Assembly (NCBI GenBank): GCA_029706075.1
Contig: JAINUG010000026.1
Span: 7,210,674 to 7,274,673 of the forward strand
From: Aldrovandia affinis
Taxonomy: Eukaryota; Chordata; Actinopteri; Notacanthiformes; Halosauridae
Direction of reading: 5' to 3'
DNA: 64,000 nt
Part shown: positions 1 to 11,737 of the stretch, one piece after another
Numbering within the stretch: position 1 is the first letter of the stretch
Layout of the letters: each line of letters opens with the position of its first letter
The notes under the pieces: model-generated
What the model saw: only the letters and a program-made list of their open reading frames with translations
What the model was told of the DNA's origin: nothing
Databases searched by the model: none
Made by a program: the position numbers and the translations under genes

Positions 1-1163
1 AGACTCAGGTAGGCCATGGCATTTAAACAATGCTCAATTGGTATTAAGGGGCCTAATGTGTGCCAAGAAAACATTCCCCACACCATTATACCACCACCAT
101 CAGCCTGAACTGTTGACACAAGGCAGGATGGATGCATGGATTCATGTTGTTTACGCCAAATTCTGACCCTACCATCTGTATGTCGCAGCAGAAATGGAGA
201 TTTGTCAGACCAGGTGACATTTTTCCAATCTTCAACTGTGCAGTTTTGGTGAGCCTGTGCCCACTGTAGCCTCACTTTCCTGTTCTTAGTTGACAGGAGT
301 AGAACCCAGTGTGGTTTTCTGCTGCTGTAGCCTATCCACTTCAAGGTTCGACATGTTGTGCATTCAGAGATGCTCTTCTGCATACTACTGTTGTAACGCG
401 TGGTTATTTGAGTTACTGTTGCCTTCCTGTCAGCTTGAACCAGTCTGGCTATTCTCCTCTGACCTCTCTCATTAACAAGGCGTTTTCGCCCACAGAACTG
501 TAACGGTTCCTGCTCGCCGCCAGAGGGCGGTATTGGACTTTTGTGTTCCCTAATTGTTTCATTATTTTATTGGTTAATTGTTTTATTATTTTGAGTGTTT
601 CCACCTGTGTCTTGTTTCCCTGCCATTATTTAAGCCACCTGTTTTGTTTGCTCTGTCTTAAATGTCTCTTCCCTGTGTTTGCTAGTCACTGTTACCATTT
701 TGAGCTTTTTTCGTACTACTCGTGTTTGGTGTGTGTAAGTGTTTTATTACTTTATTCTCGTGTTTATTTTCTTCCCATTGTGAGTTTTGTTCTTGTTAAT
801 TCCGTCTTGTTGAATAAATATTTATTTTATTTATTTTATTGCTGCCTCTGGCTTCATCTCTGTGCCTGGGTCTCATCTCTCTGCATAGTTTTAAGAACTG
901 CTGCTCACTGGATTTTTGATTTTTGATCAGCATTTTTTGAGATACTCACACCACCCCGTCTGGCACCAACAATCATTCCACGCTCAAAGTCACTTAAATC
1001 ACATTTCTTCCCAACTCTGATTTTTGGTCTGAATAACAACTGAACCTGTTGACCATGTCTGCATGCTTTTATGCATTGAGTTGCTGCCACATGATTGGTT
1101 GATTAGATAATTGCATTAGCGAGCAGGTGTACAGGTGCACCTAATAAAGTGGCCACTGAGTGT
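1..1163 (-). mobile_element. Tc1-like DNA transposon, split by an LTR-like insertion
   Basis: Tc1/mariner transposons move by cut-and-paste with a DDE/D transposase and insert at TA. On the minus strand the N-terminal helix-turn-helix region reads from about 1090 to 905 (includes CDLSDFERGMIVGARRGG). After a foreign insertion the reading resumes from about 498 (GRKRLVNERGQRRIARLVQA) and runs on to DWKNVTWSDKSPFLLRH and GGGIMVWGMFSWHTLGPL, the first catalytic Asp region. The terminal stretch at 1115-1163 (acctaataaagtggccactg) is the usual end of this family, next to TA repeats. The window edge cuts off the C-terminal part. A few substitutions and the insertion make it inactive. The family call is firm; the subfamily is not. 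Confidence 0.85.
499..894 (+). mobile_element. Probable solo LTR inserted in the Tc1-like element
   Basis: This block interrupts an otherwise continuous Tc1-like transposase reading. The host word agaactg occurs on both sides, so a target duplication of 4-7 bp is likely. It begins TGTAACGG, has an AATAAA signal near 814 and ends in a 'gcctgggtctcat' stretch typical of fish Gypsy LTR ends. No internal coding part is present. Treated as an old LTR fossil; the right end is imperfect, so a different retroposon is possible. Confidence 0.5.
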
Positions 1164-1177
1164 ATATATATATATAT

Positions 1178-1387
1178 TGTGGCAGAATCAGGGGTGTGGG
1201 GTTTCCACACAGCTATGATCAATAATAAAACCTCACCTACAAAGGAGAAATTCTGCACTTTTATTTCCCCCAGCCCACTGAGGTAAACAAGTGTCAGGTG
1301 TAGCCCTTCTTCTCATAATCCCATTCAAGACACAGGGTGGAGCCAGCGTGCCTCAATTACCATCCCCCAAACCTTCAGCTGGTTGCC

Positions 1388-1390
<3 letters not shown>
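1178..1390 (-). mobile_element. Short solo LTR in a (TA)n tract
   Basis: The block starts tgtggcag and ends gccaca and sits directly between TA dinucleotide runs (atat on both sides). It shares the stretch atgatcaataataaa and the TGTGGCA end with the larger LTR near 9453-9941. Read on the minus strand it has an AATAAA-like signal before its end. I take it as a solo LTR of a Gypsy-like family; no internal region remains. Confidence 0.5.

Positions 1391-1452
<62 letters not shown>
1391..1452. repeat. (TA)n microsatellite
   Basis: About 30 uninterrupted TA units next to the solo LTR. Short open frames here (YIYIYI) are an effect of the repeat. Confidence 0.95.
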
Positions 1453-1455
<3 letters not shown>

Positions 1456-2780
1456 GTTATCCCTGTATTTGTGTCAGCATTGAAGTAAGAATACCTACAC
1501 TCTTGTCAATAGCATAACCTGGACTGTAAAGCATTTTTATGCATTGTACCCAACCTAAGCATTAACATTAAGACCTTATATTGTCGTCATATTTTTTTAT
1601 AGATACCACTAAATTATCAGTGAAGATCAGGCTTAACCCAGAGCATGAACAGTTTAATGCTGAGGACCTCAAGCACATGATTATGATCATTAATTCAGCA
1701 TAACTGGCCATTAATTAATGTTAAGAGGTGGGAATGAACAAAAAGCTGAAATAAACTCCTTCAGTACATGACCAGGGTTGTCAACCCTGAATTTTCAGTT
1801 CAAACTGTATCTTCAATTAACTGGGCGATTCCTCTCCCCTGTGCCAGTTGTAGAACTCAACCAGCCAACGATTAGCTCCTCTGAAGGAGTGCAGAAGTTG
1901 GGAGTGGAACCTTTGATGAAAATAAGATCCAATTCCCCCACTTCACTGAAAAAAAGAAAGAAAAAACTAGCAGATGCTAATTTTTTGTCATTCTAACGCA
2001 TATATTTTGGGCAATATAAAATGAGAAATAGAGCACTCTAAATAGGGCAGCTTGGCCAGGATTTGTTTTTACGTGGCTTTGGACAGTGTGTGTAGGCATG
2101 GAAATGTTTAAGACATTGACCACACTCACACCAGGGTTAATGAAATAGGATTGAGGGAAACTGTAAGGTATCCACACATTGGTACAAAAACGGAAGTAAA
2201 CTAGCCATTTAAACAAATGCCACAAAACTGCTACAGGTGGAACACAGATATGGCATGGTGGTGGGACAGCTGAGGGTCATGTGTTTGAATCTAAAATGGT
2301 GGTAAAGTCATTTTGTATTGAAACCTGTCAATTATCTAGCCCTGGCTTCTGTTCCCATTGATTCTCCCATTAACAGTGCCTGCTTTGAGCTGAGTGTAAT
2401 CCTGTCAGTTTGGGATCTTTGGCACAGCACACCCTCAGGCTGAGATCATTTCAGAATTAGAGAAAACCTTTACTGATTCCTCAGGCTGCTGGCACATTGT
2501 TCTGTGGTATATTGGAAAATCCAGATGCATCGACCACTCCTGCACCTGTCATCAGACTGCTGTCAATAAAAAAAACAACTGGCAGACAGTACCTTCAAGT
2601 GAAGGTGTTCTGGCCAGATTTCCCACCCAACTCTCTTAATCTGGTCACCTGATCATCCCCAAATTGAACTGCCAAATAATCCCTCCCTCCTCACCTCAGC
2701 TGATGTGTGCTGAGCGTTCTGGTCCAAAATGGCTGCGGTGCATCACCCAGGTGTGTGCTACACATTGGTAGTGATTTAGG
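1453..2780. other. Unassigned noncoding stretch
   Basis: AT-rich sequence with no coding signature on either strand and no clear transposon ends. Around 2240-2300 there is a stretch with a faint tRNA-promoter look (gggtcatgtgtttgaatc) that could be the head of an old SINE. Confidence 0.4.
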
Positions 2781-2862
2781 TAAGTAACCTCCCTTCACTG
2801 TAAAGCCCTTTGAAATCATGAGATGAAAGTCACTCTATAAATGCAATCAATTATTATTCCTC
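2781..2862 (+). repeat. SINE/LINE-type 3' tail
   Basis: Contains ttcactgtaaagccctttgaaatcatgagatgaaagtcactctataaatgcaatcaattattatt in outline, the familiar 'aagccctttgag...tataaatgcaat...ttattatt' tail of old fish retroposons. Only the tail is clear. Confidence 0.45.
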
Positions 2863-3355
2863 TATACAATACCTGAGTGTGTCCATGCACTTGGTGTTTT
2901 AAGTTTTCCCTGTAAAAAAATGCCATGCTAAATAACCGAAGGAATAGAATTAATAAAACAGGACACATGTGTCAACATTCTTTTAATATTTGATTTTTTT
3001 GCTACACATTTTATGGAGTTAATCAGTGTGTTTGATGCGTTTATACAATTCATCCACAGAGAGGGTTGATAAAGTGTGATTATATTTACTAAGATGTTAA
3101 TGGGGCTTTTAGTATGCAGAAACATTTAATCTAATAGATCTCTTGAATACATTAATGAGTCAAATGTACTGCCCTTAGCCTGTCAGTCTTAATCTGTCAG
3201 TATTATAAAAAATTATCTTGAAGCAATTATCAGCTTGGGAGAAAATTAGATCAAAGGAAGTTCTGTACCAAACAGGTTTCAGGAGATATCATAGTTTGCT
3301 GTTCTCAATATAAAATGGCATTGAAAAATGTAGTGCTGAACATTGCTTGGCAGTA
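2863..3355. other. Unassigned noncoding stretch
   Basis: AT-rich, no convincing coding frame, no repeat ends seen. Confidence 0.4.
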
Positions 3356-3360
3356 CAGAG

Positions 3361-3545
3361 TAGGGGTTAGGGAATTAGACATGTAACTTGCAGGAGGGTT
3401 GCCAGTTTGAATCCAAGATGAGACTGCTGTTTTACCTGAGAAAGGTGGTTAAAGGCTTCCGTATCCAAATAAAGAGATTATGCTAACTGTAAACTATGAA
3501 AGGTACCTTAGGCATGGGAATCATCTAAGCAAATACAAAATGATT
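3361..3545 (+). repeat. Old tRNA-type SINE
   Basis: A B-box-like stretch (gggttgccagtttgaatcc) near 3400 is followed by a tail ending 'catgggaatcatctaagcaaatacaaa', the decayed form of 'taaaagcatctgctaa'. The same architecture recurs at 4890-5100, which supports a dispersed SINE. Confidence 0.45.
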
Positions 3546-4888
3546 GTTTATTGAATTTCTAAGATTTGTTCATTGAAGTGTTTCTCAAAATCAGGCCCCT
3601 TGTAAATTCCAACCAATGGCTCATTATATAAACCCAATTGCCCAAGAATGAGACAAGAATGATATATTTATATATTAATTCATTTATCAAATAACTTTGA
3701 AAAAGTTGCACTGTGGAGGAGACACCCTGCTTTATTAAAATGTAATAAATTGCACATTTGTTCTTTAAACAAGGCATATCTGTATTATTTATTTATTTAT
3801 TATATTTGTCTGATTATGTATTATTTATTCATTATAATTTATCTTATTGTATTTGCATTGTTTTAATTATTTCGTTTATATGGTACATTTGGGTTTATAT
3901 TACGAAAAAACCCAAATGATGGGTAGTATTAAAAGTATAAATATGCATAAGGATGCATAGAGAGAGAACAGATATTTTCCCGGCTATAAAGGCAGACTGG
4001 ATTCTTTCATTTGGGGTGTCTGTACCTTTCCCCTGAAAGGAGCAGCTGGAATGCCCTTTTAAAGCCAATGGGTGCTCACAGCTGTTCAAAAGTGCTTTAC
4101 ACATCTCAATGATTTTTTTTCCTACAGTGAAGCAAGGTTGAGTTGACTGACACCTGAATTGTTTTTAGCACATACCATATTGACAATCTTGTTTTGATAG
4201 GTACTTGACTTTAAGGCTACCAAACCAACATGTAATAGAAAAGTTAAAATTGATTCAATAAATGATCTATAAAACAGGGTAGAAGGGATGCTTTTGTCAA
4301 CTGAATTTTGATTGAAGAAAAACTCTATAAACATTATTTATACTGCCTACATAATAATACCACTGCATTATTATATAACCATAAATATATTTCATGTTGT
4401 AGTCATTCAACAAAGGGATCCAGGAGTTGGGGTGACCAATGAACTGCCAATTTTTAAATTACATTTTTTATGGGCGCTTGGTCTCCTTGACTGGTGACAA
4501 CAGCTCGATAAGACAACATTCTAAAAACAACAGAGCAAATTTGATCATGAAGATTGTTATTTTTTGACCAAATGTTGTGGTTAGAGTTCAATTGACACAA
4601 GGAAACATTTACACTTTAAGGCTGAAATACAAAACAAGATTTTTTTGTTTTCTGTACTATTAAGCATTTTGTTCTGAAAATGAGTTTACAACATATTCTC
4701 CTCCCAAATTTTCAGCTACTTCAATACTTAGTGCTCTGAAGTAATACATGTTATTTTTGAGTGCAAAACAATGATTCTCCATATGGGGTTCATTCTTACC
4801 AGAGCTATTCCCATGTGGCCTCAAACTCTTATTTTTACCTTCTGTTTATATATAAACTGCTGCAGGTCTAGTCTAAATGACAAGAGCG
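3546..4888. other. Unassigned noncoding stretch
   Basis: AT-rich DNA including a TTTATTTATT-rich part near 3780-3900. No gene or mobile element ends recognised. Confidence 0.4.
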
Positions 4889-4889
4889 T

Positions 4890-5105
4890 GTGAGTTATAA
4901 CTGTGATGCTGAGGTTAAGAATTTGAGATCACAAACCAGTTGCCAGTTCAAATCTCACATACAGCACCCCTGTCTTTCCCCTCGAGCAAGCAACCCTTTA
5001 GTCTATCTAATGGTTTAAATAAATACCCAGCTATATAATTTGAAGTAGTATGGAAATATAACTTGCCCTAGATAAGGGTGCCTTCTAAGCAAATTAAAAG
5101 GTTTT
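4890..5105 (+). repeat. Old tRNA-type SINE
   Basis: Shows a tRNA-like head with a B-box-like gttgccagttcaaatctcac near 4940, a body, and a tail 'agataagggtgccttctaagcaaat' resembling the L2-type tail. It resembles the copy at 3361-3545 in layout. Strongly diverged. Confidence 0.5.
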
Positions 5106-5185
5106 TTTGGTTTGCTTTTGGTTGTATTTGTTTCAGATGAGATTTGTACACATGTGTTAGTTTGTATCTACTTTTATATTTATTT

Positions 5186-5690
5186 TTTGTACATTTTACA
5201 TTTTACATTTTAAGCATTTAGCAGACGCTCTTATCCAGAGCGACTTACAAGATGTGCATTAATACAAGGTAAGAACAATCATAGTTAGCGCACAAGATCA
5301 GTGCAGTAATACAGCAATAGACATCATTGCAGGTGTCTGCGTATCATACCTGTAACACTGGGAAAGAAAAGGTCAGTGTGTTTTTTTTATAGTGTAGAAC
5401 AAGTAAACAGTGGTGAGGACAGATTGACTAGCTGGACAGTGTTCAGTGGTAGTGGAGTCTGAAGAGGTGGGTTTTGAGTCTCTTGCAGAAGATTGGAAGT
5501 GATTCCGCAGTTCTGACCGATTGCGGGAGGTCGTTCCACCAGCAAGGGACCAGGACAGAGAAGAGGCGAAACCGTGAGGAGCGGCTGCCAGGCGCCCGGA
5601 GGGATGGGGCAGTCAGTTTGCCAGAGGAGGCGGAGCGGAGGGGTCTGGGCGGGGTGTAGGGTGTGATGAGTGATGTACAAACTATCAATC
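5186..5690 (-). mobile_element. L2-type LINE, 5'-truncated 3' end
   Basis: L2-clade LINEs insert by target-primed reverse transcription and are usually cut short at the 5' end. On the minus strand, from about 5660 to 5445, the sequence encodes the extreme C-terminus of the reverse transcriptase ORF (PCWWNDLPQSVRTAESLPIF, then RLKTHLFRLHYH). It continues through a 3' UTR to taagtcgctctggataagag near 5245 and reiterated taaaatgtaaaatg at 5190-5225. Three related copies lie at 14.6, 41.7 and 45.7 kb. Confidence 0.85.
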
Positions 5691-7240
5691 CTCATTTGAG
5701 CATATTGTATATCAATGGGAAGAACCAACATATCTCATGGATTATAAAATATGTCAACAGCACTTTTTTATTTATTATAATTGTATTTATCTATTTCACA
5801 GGGACAATGTTGGACAATTTCCAAAACGAGTGCATCCAGTATATTGTTCTAGTTAGTTCAAACAGTAAAATGATAATAAATTACCCTGGGAAGGTCAGAA
5901 CAATAATATAGTAACGTTTAAAAAGTCAAACAAACAATGTAAGAGATCAGGACAGATTACTGGGGAGCATTGAATTGCTGCAGTATTTTGGAGCATTGCG
6001 AGGATTCTGGTTTTGACCAGGAAGGTCACACGAAACCTCAATTTTCTGCAACACCTTTTTCTCTAATGTTTTGGGCATGTCAACGTGAAGAAGGTGTTCC
6101 TGAGGTGGCCAGGAACGTTGGCCATCTCAGCAGTAGCTGCGACTGACAGGAGACTAATTAAGCATCAGGAAACTCCTGAAAGTGTTGGCAATGCTTTACA
6201 AATGTAACCGTTGCAGTTTAGCTGGAACAGAGGTCATTCAATATGATTTATGTCATGAATACATTAGAAATGTTAATGTATTGCCTATGATTAGAATTAT
6301 TACATTTATTATTATTTTTTTTACCTATGCTGGGGTTAGGAAGTTCAAATATTATTAGTGGTTAGATTTTCCATATATAAAATGTATTATTTCATATCAA
6401 TGGGCTCTGCACACAGGACGCAAGTGCACTGGGAGTGTTTTGCAACTGGATGCTTCATTCAGCACCATTTCCATGTTAAACTGCTTTATGAAGCTGAATG
6501 CACTGCTGGTGCCACCGCTTGTGCCAGAATATGTATAAAACTGTATTGAAGGTGCAAAGAATTCATTCAAACAGTTTACATTTAAATGAATATGTGCAGC
6601 CCAACAATGGTTTAATATTACCTTTATCCCATTGCTTTCCACAAGGGACAATACAAGCCTTAAAGCAGTTATTGCTCCAATGTCAAACAGTTCAAATGTG
6701 AAATAGGTCTTGGCTCACACTGTTCCTGTACCATACTTCTTGTTTTTCCTCTGTCTGCGTTTGTATCTCCTGTAGTGTGATATGGGTCTGAGGTGCCAAG
6801 AGCAAAAATATGGGCTGAATTTCAAAGCAAGCAGAAAATAGTTCTGTGTTTAATCTATCTGAAAGGCTATTTTAAACTTAGCCCACGGGGCCGGAAAGGG
6901 AGCATTAATGGGAGATAAAGACAGATGCTTGGATCTTCCATCACTTCGAGAGAAAGGGGGTTAGGGAACACTAACTGTGGATTTCAAAATGTTAACCCTG
7001 TGAGACACAGTTTGAGGAAAAGAGAAAAAAAGTAAAGTGTTTAAAGAACTGCTATGTGACGTACTGTTCTACTCTACTTGAGGGCTACACTCCTCTGCTT
7101 GAGGGCTACACTCCTCATGGTGGTCTTGGGACTTGCAACCCCTAGCAATGATTTGGGAAGTAATCATTTTACCTTTCAGGTGGCCTTAGGATACGTAGTT
7201 CCACATAATATTACACATTCAATATAGTAACCTCATAACT
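5691..7240. other. Noncoding stretch, possible conserved element at 6840-6965
   Basis: No coding or transposon signature seen. The part around 6870-6965 is less AT-rich and holds gcattaatgggagataaaga, which joins a homeodomain-type ATTAATGG and a GATA-type AGATAA word. A 20-bp direct repeat (ttgagggctacactcctc) sits at 7078-7116. Regulatory function is only a guess. Confidence 0.3.
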
Positions 7241-7255
7241 ATATCCATCAGAACC

Positions 7256-7880
7256 AAGCCAACTCAATGAGGTTTGAGGGCTGCCTGGCATGAACAGCCC
7301 ACTTCAGGTCCTGCCACAGCATCTTAATTGGAATTAATTGGCCAAACCAAAACACAAAACTTCTTTCTCCTGAGCCATTCTTTGGTAGATTTTCTTGAAT
7401 GCTTCGAATTATTGTTTTGTTAGAACACCCACCTTCGGCGAAGTTTTAGGTCTCGGACTGATGGCCTGATGTTCTGTTAAAGAATTCTGTGATATCCCTC
7501 AGAAATTATAGTTCCGTTAATGGTGTCATCCAGGCCCAGAGGAAGAAAAGCAGCCCCAGATCATAACACTCCTGCCACCATGCTTGACCGTAGGGATTAG
7601 GTTATTTTGGTGGTGGGCAGTGTTGGGTTTTCGCCAGACATGGCATTTTTGATTGTGACCAAAAAGGTAAATTTTTGACTCATCCATCTAGAGAACAGAC
7701 TTCCAGAAACCTTCAGGTTTGTCAAAGTGGTCTCTGGCAAACTTAAGACGGGCAGTTTGGTTCTTTTTAGACAGCAGAGCCTTCTTCCTGGCATGGCAGT
7801 TCTATTCAGCATTCGTCTTATTGTTGATAGATGCCCAATGACACAAGGATTTTGTGGTAAAAACTGTAGATTTCTATGAT
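7256..7880 (-). mobile_element. Tc1-like transposon remnant
   Basis: On the minus strand the sequence translates, with breaks, to RLKFARDHFDKPEGFWKSVL, then MDESKIYLFGHNQ, then a GG-R/G-SVMIWGCFSSSGPG stretch. This is the central DDE region of a Tc1-like transposase. It is a different subfamily from the copy at 1-1163. Inverted ends were not found and the frame has several breaks. Confidence 0.75.
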
Positions 7881-7928
7881 TGCACAAGGGGCTCACATAT
7901 ATATATGTGTGTATATATACAGTATATG

Positions 7929-8852
7929 CACTACCAGTCAAAAGATTTAGAACACCCCCATTTTCCAGTTTTTACTGAAATTTAAGCAGTTCAAGTCCAG
8001 TGAATAACCTGAAATGGTACAAAGGTAAGCGGTAAACTGCCAGAGGTTAAAGAAAAAAGTTTAGGTTACCAAAAATTGAAAAGTAATGTACATGTTTTGG
8101 CAGTGAGTAGTTTCCTACACTATCAAAAGGCACTTGGAAACTGAAGGAACCTCTGACAGGAAGAGATCTGGCAGACCCAAAGCCACAACAAAATCGGACG
8201 ACTAATTTCTGAGAGTCAACAGCCTGCGTGATAGGCGGCTCACAGGACAACAGCTTCAAGCACAGCTTAACACTGGTCGAAGTAAGGAAGTCTCAGTTTC
8301 AACTGTGTAGAGAAGACTTCGAGCTGCAGGTTTGACAGGTTGAGTGGCAGTAAGAAAGCCATTGCTAAGATGGCAAAATAAGAAAAAGAGGCTTGCTTGG
8401 GCCATGAAGCACTGCCAGTGGACTGCTGAAGACTGGAAGGTCTTATGGACTGATGAATCAAAATGTGAAATCTTCGGTTCATCACACAGGGTTTTTGTAC
8501 GCCGTCAAGTAGGCGAAAGGATGGTTCCTCAGTGTGTGACACCAACTGTCAAACATGGAGGAGGAAGCGTGATGGTCTGGGGCTCTTTTGCTGGATCCAG
8601 AGTCAGCGGCTTGCACAGAGTGGCTGTTAACCCACGTTAACCCATTACTTGTTCACTGAAAAGGGCCTTTTTTTATAACTCTGAAATGTACATTCTTTTT
8701 CAGTTTTTGGCAATCTAAACTTTTTTATGTTTTACCTCTGGCAGTTTACCGCTTACCTTTGTACCATTTTTGGTTATTCACTGGACTTGAACTGCTTTTT
8801 TTTCAGGAAAAACTGGAAAATGGGGGTGTTCTAAAACTTTTGACCGGTAGTG
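7929..8852 (+). mobile_element. Tc1-like transposon with both inverted repeats
   Basis: The ends form a long inverted repeat of roughly 120 bp: cactaccagtcaaaagattt at the left and the reverse complement of cactaccggtcaaaagtttt at the right, each followed by matching 'ccattttccagttttt' and 'ggtaagcggtaaactgccag' blocks. TA follows the right end. Inside, the plus strand encodes part of the transposase (KCEIFGSSHRVFVRR and GGGSVMVWGSFAGSRV). At about 924 bp it is much shorter than a complete Tc1 element (usually 1.3-1.6 kb), so it is internally deleted and non-autonomous. Confidence 0.88.
8344..8640 (+). pseudogene. Tc1-like transposase fragment
   Basis: An open stretch of 98 codons inside the Tc1-like element covers the first catalytic Asp region: EDWKVLWTDESKCEIFGSSH, then VKHGGGSVMVWGSFAGS. 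A full transposase has about 340 residues, with an N-terminal paired-type DNA-binding domain and a DDE/D nuclease domain. Here the second D and the final E/D region are absent, so it cannot be active. Confidence 0.8.
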
Positions 8853-8869
8853 TACATATATATATATAC

Positions 8870-9436
8870 TGTGGTGTCCCCAGGGGTTGGGCGACACGCA
8901 CGGACCTTGCAGAGGGCGTAGGCAAGTTAAAGAACCCAGAGGAGGCAGTAATATAAACAAAATGATAATTTATTAACTACTAATCTTGACAACACAAAAC
9001 AAAGGGTGGGGTCTTCGGGAGAATACAAACACAAAGTCCGCAATCCTTATCTCTTTGTCAATGTCCGTTCCAATCCAAAATCCGGGTCCAAGTCCACAAT
9101 CCAGTCCGTAGTCGATATTCCAAAGCAATCCAATTTCAAACACACAAACACACTCCAACACTCCTTTTCAAATCCTGGCTGGTCAACGACTTCCACAGGT
9201 TTCTCTCTCTTCAAACACACAGCACTCCTTCCCAAACACGTTCCTACTCCTCTCCCAGTGTAGTGGGAATCAGCAGTTTAAATAGGCCTTGAAATGGCCT
9301 TCAGCTGATCGTTAGTCCCGTTACTTTCACTCGGCTCAGGTGTTACTGTGGTCTGCTGGGTAATGTAGTGTTTTGGGGCTGCCATGTGTTGTAGGCCAGG
9401 CAGCCATTTCCTAGTGCAGCCCATCAGGCTGCCACA
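8870..9436 (-). mobile_element. Solo LTR, same family as the coiled-coil LTR element
   Basis: Bounded by tgtggtgtcccc at the left and gctgccaca at the right, which on the minus strand reads TGTGGCAG...CACCACA. A 4-bp duplication atac flanks both ends (8866-8869 and 9437-9440). Its reverse complement matches the 5' LTR at 19853-20523 over nearly its whole length. It has no TGCG expansion. No internal region is present, so it is a solo LTR. Confidence 0.85.
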
Positions 9437-9452
9437 ATACATATACATACAT

Positions 9453-9938
9453 ACAAGACCCGGGGTGTTGAGTTGCAACTCCGCCAATGATCAATAATAA
9501 ATTCAACATACACAGGTAAATGCAACCAAAATAGGGTGTTTATTTTGGGGTATCCAGAAAAAGGGGAAGGGGAAAAAGGGAAAACAGGTTTAGTTCACAA
9601 TCCGTGCTTGTTGTCCTATTCCATAATCCAAATCCTTTGTCCAAGTCGGTTTCTGCTGCCAAAAATGGGCCACACACAAACGGGTTCTAAAAACAGTCCA
9701 CGTCGTTATCCTTAATCAAAATACAGTTAATTCACTCTTTCTCTCTCAGTCACGCATTTCCCTTTGTACTGACTGACACGGCTTGTGCCTCTTTATCTCT
9801 GTGTCTGCAGCTTGAATGGTCTGCAGGTTCATTCCAACATTTCCTGTTTGCCCAAATAAGGAGAAGGGGTGGAGCCAGCGTCCCACCATGTACCTCCCAT
9901 CAATCACTAGCCCTGGGGTTGCCTCCGGGGCCGCTGCC

Positions 9939-9941
<3 letters not shown>
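9453..9941 (-). mobile_element. Solo LTR of a related family
   Basis: On the minus strand it begins TGTGGCAGCGGCC and carries repeated GGATT words and an AATAAA signal, as do the LTRs at 8870-9436 and 19853-20523, but it is too different to be the same family. The right end lies against a (TA)n tract, the left against a catacatac tract. The left boundary is approximate. No internal region. Confidence 0.6.

Positions 9942-9972
<31 letters not shown>
9942..9972. repeat. (TA)n microsatellite
   Basis: Run of TA units between the solo LTR and the next Tc1-like element. Confidence 0.9.
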
Positions 9973-9973
<1 letters not shown>

Positions 9974-9990
9974 TGTATACTGTATATATA

Positions 9991-10831
9991 CAGTGCATTC
10001 AGAAAGTATTCACTTAATTCCACATTTTGTTATAACATAACATAAGGGGAAGACGAGAACAGGCCATTCAGCCCAACACTGCTCGTCCATTATCGTTATG
10101 TAACAGCCTTATTCTAAAATGGATGAAATTCTTATTTTTCCTCATCAATCTACACACAATACCCCATAATGACAAAGCAAAAACAAGTTTTTAGAAATGT
10201 AAAAATAAAAAATATCACATTTACATAAGTATTCAGACCCTTTGCTATGACACTCAGAGCTCAGATACATCCTGTTCCCTTTGATCATCCTTGAGATGTC
10301 TCTAGAACTTGATTGTAGTCCACCTGTGGCAAATTAAATTGATTGTACAAGCTTTAGAAAGGCACACACCTGTCTATATAAGGTCCCATAGTTCACAGTG
10401 CATGTCAGAGAAAAAAGCAAGCCATGAAGTCCTAGGAACTCTCCATAGACCTCCGAGATAGAATTGTGTTGAGGCATAGATCTGGGGAAGGGTATAAAAA
10501 CATTGCTAAAGCATTGAATGTCCCCACAAGCACAGTGGGCTCCATCATTGTGAAATGGAAGAAGTTTGGAACCACCACAACTCTTCTTAGAGCTGGCCGT
10601 CCGGCCAAACTCACTAACCGGGCAAGAAGGGCCTTAGTCAGGGAGGTGACCAAGAACCCAATGGCCACTCTAAGACAGCTTCAGAGTTCCTCTGCAGCAA
10701 TGGGAGAACCTGGCAGAAGGATAACCATCTCTGCAGCACTCCATCAATTCTTTAATCCATTTTAGAATAAGACTGTAACATAACAAAATGTGGAAAAAGC
10801 GAAGGGGTCTGAATACTTTCCGAATGCACCG
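9991..10831 (+). mobile_element. Tc1-like transposon, internally deleted
   Basis: Left end cagtgcattcagaaagtatt and right end (reverse complement) cggtgcattcggaaagtatt form inverted repeats flanked by TA. The plus strand encodes the N-terminal DNA-binding part of a Tc1-like transposase. The catalytic part is missing, so it is a non-autonomous remnant of about 840 bp. Around 10034-10097 a short foreign block (gaacaggccattcagcccaa) interrupts the left arm and looks like an unrelated dispersed repeat. Confidence 0.88.
10466..10765 (+). pseudogene. Tc1-like transposase N-terminal fragment
   Basis: Open stretch of 99 codons covering the helix-turn-helix DNA-binding region: HRSGEGYKNIAKALNVPTST, then IVKWKKFGTT and AGRPAKLTNRARRALVREV (the GRP motif that contacts the inverted-repeat DNA). 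The frame ends where the element jumps to its 3' end, so no DDE domain follows. Confidence 0.82.
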
Positions 10832-11737
10832 TATAATGTGTGTGTATTTACTTGCAATTTTTCCAGCAAAACATGTCATGTCACCTTCCCTTCTTGGAAG
10901 ACCACAATGGAAATGTCCTTGACTTTCTTGTGCAGTACTTGATAGTATTTAATTAATATACTTTTAATTTGTTGGTAGATGTATGAATGGTATGTGTTTT
11001 GATCATTATCAAATAGAAGTATGAACTAAAAAAGTGACTCCCTTCCATACTTTTGCATGAGAGTTACATAGCTGGTATGGTACTAAATTCTAAATACTAA
11101 ATATAAGTAATGTATGAGTTTGGTTATTATGCAATTAAATCATCCAATTTCTTGTTAAAATGAAAAATAATGTAGTTTAAATAGGTGGAAAATATGTTTC
11201 AAATGTGTGTGTCAAACTGTGTCACTTTGATAAATAAACTCACAAGGACAACTGGATTTGGGTTTGCTAAGTAACAAATGAAAGCAGAAAAATACAAGTA
11301 GGTACTACATATAAAATGTTACACTGTGGTGACAGTGGCAAGCCCAAGACCCTGAGACTAGGTACCACAGACGGGATGTGCAGAGAGAGTGTGGATGCTA
11401 TACAGGTCATAAACAAGATAGATGAGCATTAAGAAGACATTTATCCCAATCAAATCACACCAGGTGACCAGCAATAGAGAGCTGCCAATATGTTTTCACA
11501 GATGACCTTTTCATCAACCATAGAGATCCAGTGAGCCTTGAAAATTATGGCTTGCGGATACTCACCCACGTGGACCTCCACAGAGAAACCTCACCAAGGG
11601 CAGCTTTTCCTGGACCCCCAGTCCTACAGGTACTTTTTTTATGCTTTTTTTCTTTAATCCAAGCTGAGCTCTCAATTAATTATGGTTGATTGAGCTGCTG
11701 AATGCTGATCTTTATTTGACCTCTCTGTATTTAATCT
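10832..11737. other. Unassigned noncoding stretch
   Basis: AT-rich up to 11330, then a moderately GC-rich part at 11335-11630 with no open frame of note. No element ends recognised. Confidence 0.35.

Noticed and set aside
543-926. 127-codon hydrophobic, Cys/Leu-rich open frame that looks like a membrane protein
   Set aside because: It lies across an LTR-like insertion and its Tc1 host; pyrimidine-rich DNA gives Leu/Phe/Cys-rich frames.
5474-5659. Arg/Glu-rich plus-strand open frame
   Set aside because: Antisense of the L2 reverse transcriptase C-terminus.
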